DNA from: Pelagibius sp. CAU 1746
GTDB taxonomy: Bacteria > Pseudomonadota > Alphaproteobacteria > Kiloniellales > Kiloniellaceae
Direction: 5' to 3'
Assembly (NCBI RefSeq): GCF_039839785.1
Contig: NZ_JBDOQT010000002.1
Coordinates: 372,001 to 436,000 of the forward strand
Length of the DNA stretch: 64,000 nucleotides
In this document: in pieces, positions 61,048 to 64,000 of the stretch
Numbering within the stretch: position 1 is the first letter of the stretch
How the letters are laid out: every line of letters starts with the position of its first letter
Notes under the pieces: model-generated
What the model saw: the letters and a program-made list of their open reading frames with translations, nothing else
Databases searched by the model: none
Told to the model about the DNA's origin: nothing
Made by a program: the position numbers and the translations under genes

Positions 61048-62193
61048 TTGTACGACCTGATACTCAAAGGCGGACGCGTCATCGACCCGTCCCAGAACAT
61101 CGACGAGACACTCGACGTCGCCTTCGCGGACGGCAAGGTGGCCGAGCTCGCGCCCGACATTCCCGCGACGGGGGCCAAGGCCGTGCGCGACGTGAGCGGC
61201 CGCATGGTGACGCCGGGCCTGATCGATCTGCACACCCACGTCTATTGGGGCGGCACCTCCCTGGGCGTCGACGCGGAAATGATCTCCAGGCGCAGCGGGA
61301 CCACGACCTTCGTGGACGCCGGCAGCGCCGGGGCGGGAAACCTGCCGGGCTTCCGCAAGCACGTCATCGAGCCTTCGGTCCCGCGGATCCTCGCCTACAT
61401 CAACATCTCCTTTCCCGGCATCTTCGGATTCAGCAAGACCGTCATGGTCGGCGAATGCGCCGACATGCGGCTGGTCCATCCGCACGAGTGCCTGCGCGCG
61501 GCACGTGAGAACCTGGATATCGTCGTCGGCGTCAAGGCACGGATCGGCGCCAAGGCCGGCGGCAACTCCGGAATGGCGCCTCTGATCCTCGCCATCGAAG
61601 TGGCCGACGCGCTCGGGCTGCCGGTAATGGCGCACATCGACACGCCGCCGCCGAGCCAACGTGAAGTGCTGCAGGTGCTGCGCCCGGGCGACGTGCTGAC
61701 GCATTGCTTCCGCCCCTTCCCCAACGCGCCGATCCGGGCGGACCGCTCGATCCGCGAGGAGGTGCTGGCCGCGCGTGAGAGAGGCGTGTTCTTCGACGTC
61801 GGTCACGGCTACGGCGGTTTCTCCTTCGATTCCTGCCGCGTGATGATGGAGCAGGGCATCCTGCCCGACGCGATCAGCAGCGACGTGCATGTCCTTTGCG
61901 TCGACGGCCCAGCCCACGACCTTCTCGCCGTGATGTCGAAGTTCCTCGCGCTCGGCATGCCCCTGAACGAAGTCATCCGGGCCACGACGCAGAACGCCGC
62001 ACGCGCGCTTCGGCGTGAGGAACTGGGCACGCTGCGGGTCGGCACCTACGGCGATGCCACGGTTTTGGAGATGCGCAGCGGCGGCGTCGAACACGTCGAC
62101 GTGGTCGGCGAAGTTCTGCGCGCCGAACAGCATCTCGCCAGCCCCGGGATGGTGATCGCCGGCGCGTGGTGCCCCACCGACGACGCCCTCTAG
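61048..62193 (+). CDS. Dihydroorotase-like amidohydrolase/deacetylase
   Basis: A 381-residue amidohydrolase of the group that holds acetyl-(R)-mandelate hydrolase and DHO-like deacetylases. Metal ligands: H-x-H in DLHTHVYWG, the Lys that is carbamylated in GVKARIGA, His in MAHIDTPP, His in LTHCFRP and Asp in ISSDVHVLC. Start is TTG at 61048, supported by GGAGGAG 8 nt upstream and by the normal MYDLILKGGRVIDP opening. It probably removes an acyl group from a metabolite imported by the transporter across the divide. About 100 bp after the TIM-barrel gene. Confidence 0.85.
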   Translation: MYDLILKGGRVIDPSQNIDETLDVAFADGKVAELAPDIPATGAKAVRDVSGRMVTPGLIDLHTHVYWGGTSLGVDAEMISRRSGTTTFVDAGSAGAGNLPGFRKHVIEPSVPRILAYINISFPGIFGFSKTVMVGECADMRLVHPHECLRAARENLDIVVGVKARIGAKAGGNSGMAPLILAIEVADALGLPVMAHIDTPPPSQREVLQVLRPGDVLTHCFRPFPNAPIRADRSIREEVLAARERGVFFDVGHGYGGFSFDSCRVMMEQGILPDAISSDVHVLCVDGPAHDLLAVMSKFLALGMPLNEVIRATTQNAARALRREELGTLRVGTYGDATVLEMRSGGVEHVDVVGEVLRAEQHLASPGMVIAGAWCPTDDAL

Positions 62194-62203
62194 GCCCTCC
62201 GGA

Positions 62204-62240
62204 TTCCGCCCCGCCGGCCCACGTGGCCGGCGGGGCGGAA
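62204..62240. terminator. 16-bp perfect GC hairpin after the amidohydrolase
   Basis: TTCCGCCCCGCCGGCC and its exact complement flank a 5-nt loop, starting 11 bp after the stop. There is no T tract, so it may act as a stabiliser or a weak terminator. The 240 bp to the next gene show no coding sequence. Confidence 0.5.
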
Positions 62241-62484
62241 CCTGCGGGCCTCCGGGACGCGGCGTCTGCGCCGGCCGGCCCGGGCTTAGGGATCTTTTCT
62301 TGAAACGCCCCGGGCCCGCGCGGCCAGCGGGCGGCCAGACCGCGCCGGGGGCATAGCGCGTCCGGGCAGGGTGGCAGCGTCCGGCACCGCCGGCCTCCGC
62401 CGGTGTCTTCCGCAGATCGCATTTGCATGGCCACAGGCGGCGGATTAGCCTCCTGCGGGCCTTCAACTCGATCATCCGGAAGCA

Positions 62485-63861
62485 ATGCCAATGATCAGAG
62501 ACCGAGCTTCGATCGGAAGCATTGTTGCATTAACCCTGTTCTGCCTGCTGTTCCCTGCCCCCGCCAAGTCGCAGGGCGCCGGGCCGGCGGCTGCCGGCGG
62601 GCTCGAGAGCCAGCTCATCGTCCTGACATCGTTCCCCGAAACGATGTTCTCCGCCTTCCGCGAGGCCTTCGAAGCCGCTCATCCCGGAACCACGCTGCAT
62701 TTCTTGAACCGCAAGACCTCGGCGGCGATCACCTACATTCAAGAGAGCCCGACACGCCAGGTGGACGTCGTTTGGGCCTCGGCGCCCGACGCTTTCGAGG
62801 TCCTGAAGGAATCCGGGCACCTCACGCCCTGGAGCGGCAGCCGCGAAGACTACCCTTCCGAGATCGCCGGCTACCCGCTGGACGATCCGGATGGCTTCTA
62901 CTACGGCTTCGCGCTCTCGGGTTACGGAATCCTCTGGAACAGCGACTACCTCAACAAGCACGGCCTGCCGACCCCGAAGAGCTGGATCGATCTGCTGGCG
63001 CCGATCTATCGGGGGCACATCGGCGTCTCGGCGCCCTCGCGCTCGGGCACGATGCACATCATCGTCGAAACCTTCCTGCAGACCTACGGCTGGCAGCAGG
63101 GCTGGGCGCACCTGCTGCAGCTTTCCGGCAACCTCGCGACGGTCACGGCGCGCAGCTTCGGCGTCCGCGACGGCGTGCGCGCCGGGCGCTTCGGCCTCGG
63201 CCTGGCCATCGATTTCTTCGGCTTGTCGCTGCGCGCGCAGGGGCATCCCGTCGACTTCGTCTATCCGCCGGGAACCCCCCTCATTCCCGCCAACATCGCC
63301 ATCGTGACGGGCGCCGAGCACCCGAAGGCCGCGGCGGCCTTCTTGACCTTCGTCCGCTCCGTGGCGGGGCAGGAGCTGCTGTTCCTGCCCCAGATCAGCC
63401 GGCTTCCGGCCTCCCCCTCCGCCTATTCGAAAGCCCCGGCCAGCCACCCCCATCCCTTCGACAACGGATTGGCCGACGGCGGCCTGCTGTTCGATTCGGA
63501 CTTGTCGCGGCAACGCTACCACCTGGTCAATGCGCTCTTCGACCGGCTGATCACCTTCAGGCTCCGCACCCTGACCGAGGCCTGGGAGCGTTTCCATGTC
63601 CTGGGCAAGCGCGTCGATACGGCGGAACGCCCCGACCTGCAGGCCCGCCTGGACGAGGCCCGCAGACTGCTGACCGCCCTGCCCGTGACTGAAGCGGAAG
63701 CCCTCAACCCGGCGTTTTCCGGACAGTTCGTGCGCCGGCAGCCTGGACTTTCCGTTCCCGAGACGCAGGTCGCCGCGGAAGGCGCCTGGGAAGCCTTCGC
63801 CAGAAAGAACCATGCCGACGCCATGGCCCTGCTGGACGAGATCTCCGAGGCGCTGCGGTGA
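62485..63861 (+). CDS. Periplasmic binding protein, PgtC-like (AfuA-type) probably feeding a sensor kinase
   Basis: A 458-residue exported protein. Signal residues 1-29 (IGSIVALTLFCLLFPAPAKS, cleavage near KSQG). The mature domain has LIVLTSFPETMFSAFREAFEAAHPG, VDVVWASAPDAFEVLKESG, WIDLLAPIYRGHIGVSAPSRSGTM and IVTGAEHPKAAAAFLTFV, as in PgtC-type proteins, followed by a C-terminal extension of about 100 helical residues. Its stop overlaps the start of a sensor-kinase gene (GTGA), suggesting it is the ligand-binding partner of that kinase rather than of an ABC transporter. Confidence 0.82.
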   Translation: MPMIRDRASIGSIVALTLFCLLFPAPAKSQGAGPAAAGGLESQLIVLTSFPETMFSAFREAFEAAHPGTTLHFLNRKTSAAITYIQESPTRQVDVVWASAPDAFEVLKESGHLTPWSGSREDYPSEIAGYPLDDPDGFYYGFALSGYGILWNSDYLNKHGLPTPKSWIDLLAPIYRGHIGVSAPSRSGTMHIIVETFLQTYGWQQGWAHLLQLSGNLATVTARSFGVRDGVRAGRFGLGLAIDFFGLSLRAQGHPVDFVYPPGTPLIPANIAIVTGAEHPKAAAAFLTFVRSVAGQELLFLPQISRLPASPSAYSKAPASHPHPFDNGLADGGLLFDSDLSRQRYHLVNALFDRLITFRLRTLTEAWERFHVLGKRVDTAERPDLQARLDEARRLLTALPVTEAEALNPAFSGQFVRRQPGLSVPETQVAAEGAWEAFARKNHADAMALLDEISEALR

Positions 63862-64000
63862 GCCGGAACATTCCCCATGCCGCGGCCGCGACCAGCCGGG
63901 CCGGAATTCGCGCCCGGATGTTCGCCGCCTTTGCCTGTATCCTGGTCTTCGTCGGCGCCGCCGGGGGCGTCGCCTGGTGGTCGTATTCCACGCTTGGCGA
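63858..64000 (+). CDS. Sensor histidine kinase, N-terminus (cut by window end)
   Basis: From GTG at 63858 (GTGA overlap with the binding-protein gene) the frame reads a short polar start and then a membrane helix, ARMFAAFACILVFVGAAGGV followed by AWWSYSTLG, the typical opening of PgtB/TorS-like kinases with a periplasmic sensor region. Only 47 residues are in the window, so kinase domains are not seen. Assignment rests on context. Confidence 0.6.
   Translation, partial: MSRNIPHAAAATSRAGIRARMFAAFACILVFVGAAGGVAWWSYSTLG

Overview
The window reads as a chromosomal segment of a high-GC alphaproteobacterium. The conserved block murA / DUF2948 / hisG (short form) / hisD / UPF0262 / low-molecular-weight phosphatase / infA / maf / RNase G-like / yacG, the bluB-type nitroreductase, and many families typical of Rhodospirillales-like bacteria (DUF2189, DUF4168, PAS_5-like, DUF72) support this. 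Species cannot be fixed from the sequence alone. There are no phage or plasmid genes and no complete insertion sequence.

Layout. 0.1-2.1 kb: HxlR regulator, PNPOx-fold flavoprotein and a divergent LysR regulator with a clear palindromic operator. 2.1-5.8 kb: a translationally coupled minus-strand operon of diaminopropionate ammonia-lyase, a small membrane protein, an M24 peptidase and an Asp/Glu racemase-like protein. 6-17 kb: acyl-CoA dehydrogenase, an HNH protein with a non-canonical start, a predicted FNR-controlled small RNA, glpK, LysE exporter, ParB-like mini-protein, 2-hydroxyacid dehydrogenase, Ni/Co transporter, a pair of half-size ArsP-like permeases, bluB and DUF2189. 17-27.5 kb: DEAD-box helicase, a secreted all-TPR protein, N-carbamoyl-amino-acid/allantoate-type amidohydrolase, D-aminoacylase-like amidohydrolase, DUF4340 and DUF72 proteins.

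27.7-38.4 kb is a lower-GC catabolic island, all on the minus strand. It carries PuuE-type allantoinase, a fused iron-type ABC permease, a deaminase-like amidohydrolase, a periplasmic binding protein, AllA-type ureidoglycolate lyase, YeiH, a GntR regulator, a second binding protein without a signal peptide, and an ABC ATPase. It is bracketed by two diverged copies of the DUF72-PAS gene junction: the left copy has intact DUF72 and truncated PAS, the right copy has broken DUF72 and intact PAS. Two promoters in the island share a GGAATAT-N-ATATTCC operator.

38.8-49.7 kb is housekeeping: PAS protein, tRNA-Phe, trypsin-like protease, the yacG-to-murA block, dcd and tRNA-Thr. Upstream of hisG lies a ten-unit 23-bp tandem array. 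50-64 kb is a second accessory block. An RpiR-regulated minus-strand operon (aldehyde dehydrogenase, dipeptide-type ABC transporter, D-2-hydroxyacid dehydrogenase) faces plus-strand genes for an unrecognised TIM-barrel-like protein, a dihydroorotase-like deacetylase, a PgtC-like binding protein and the start of a sensor kinase cut by the window end. Together the accessory parts point to scavenging of amino-acid derivatives, ureides and peptide- or glycoside-like nitrogen compounds.
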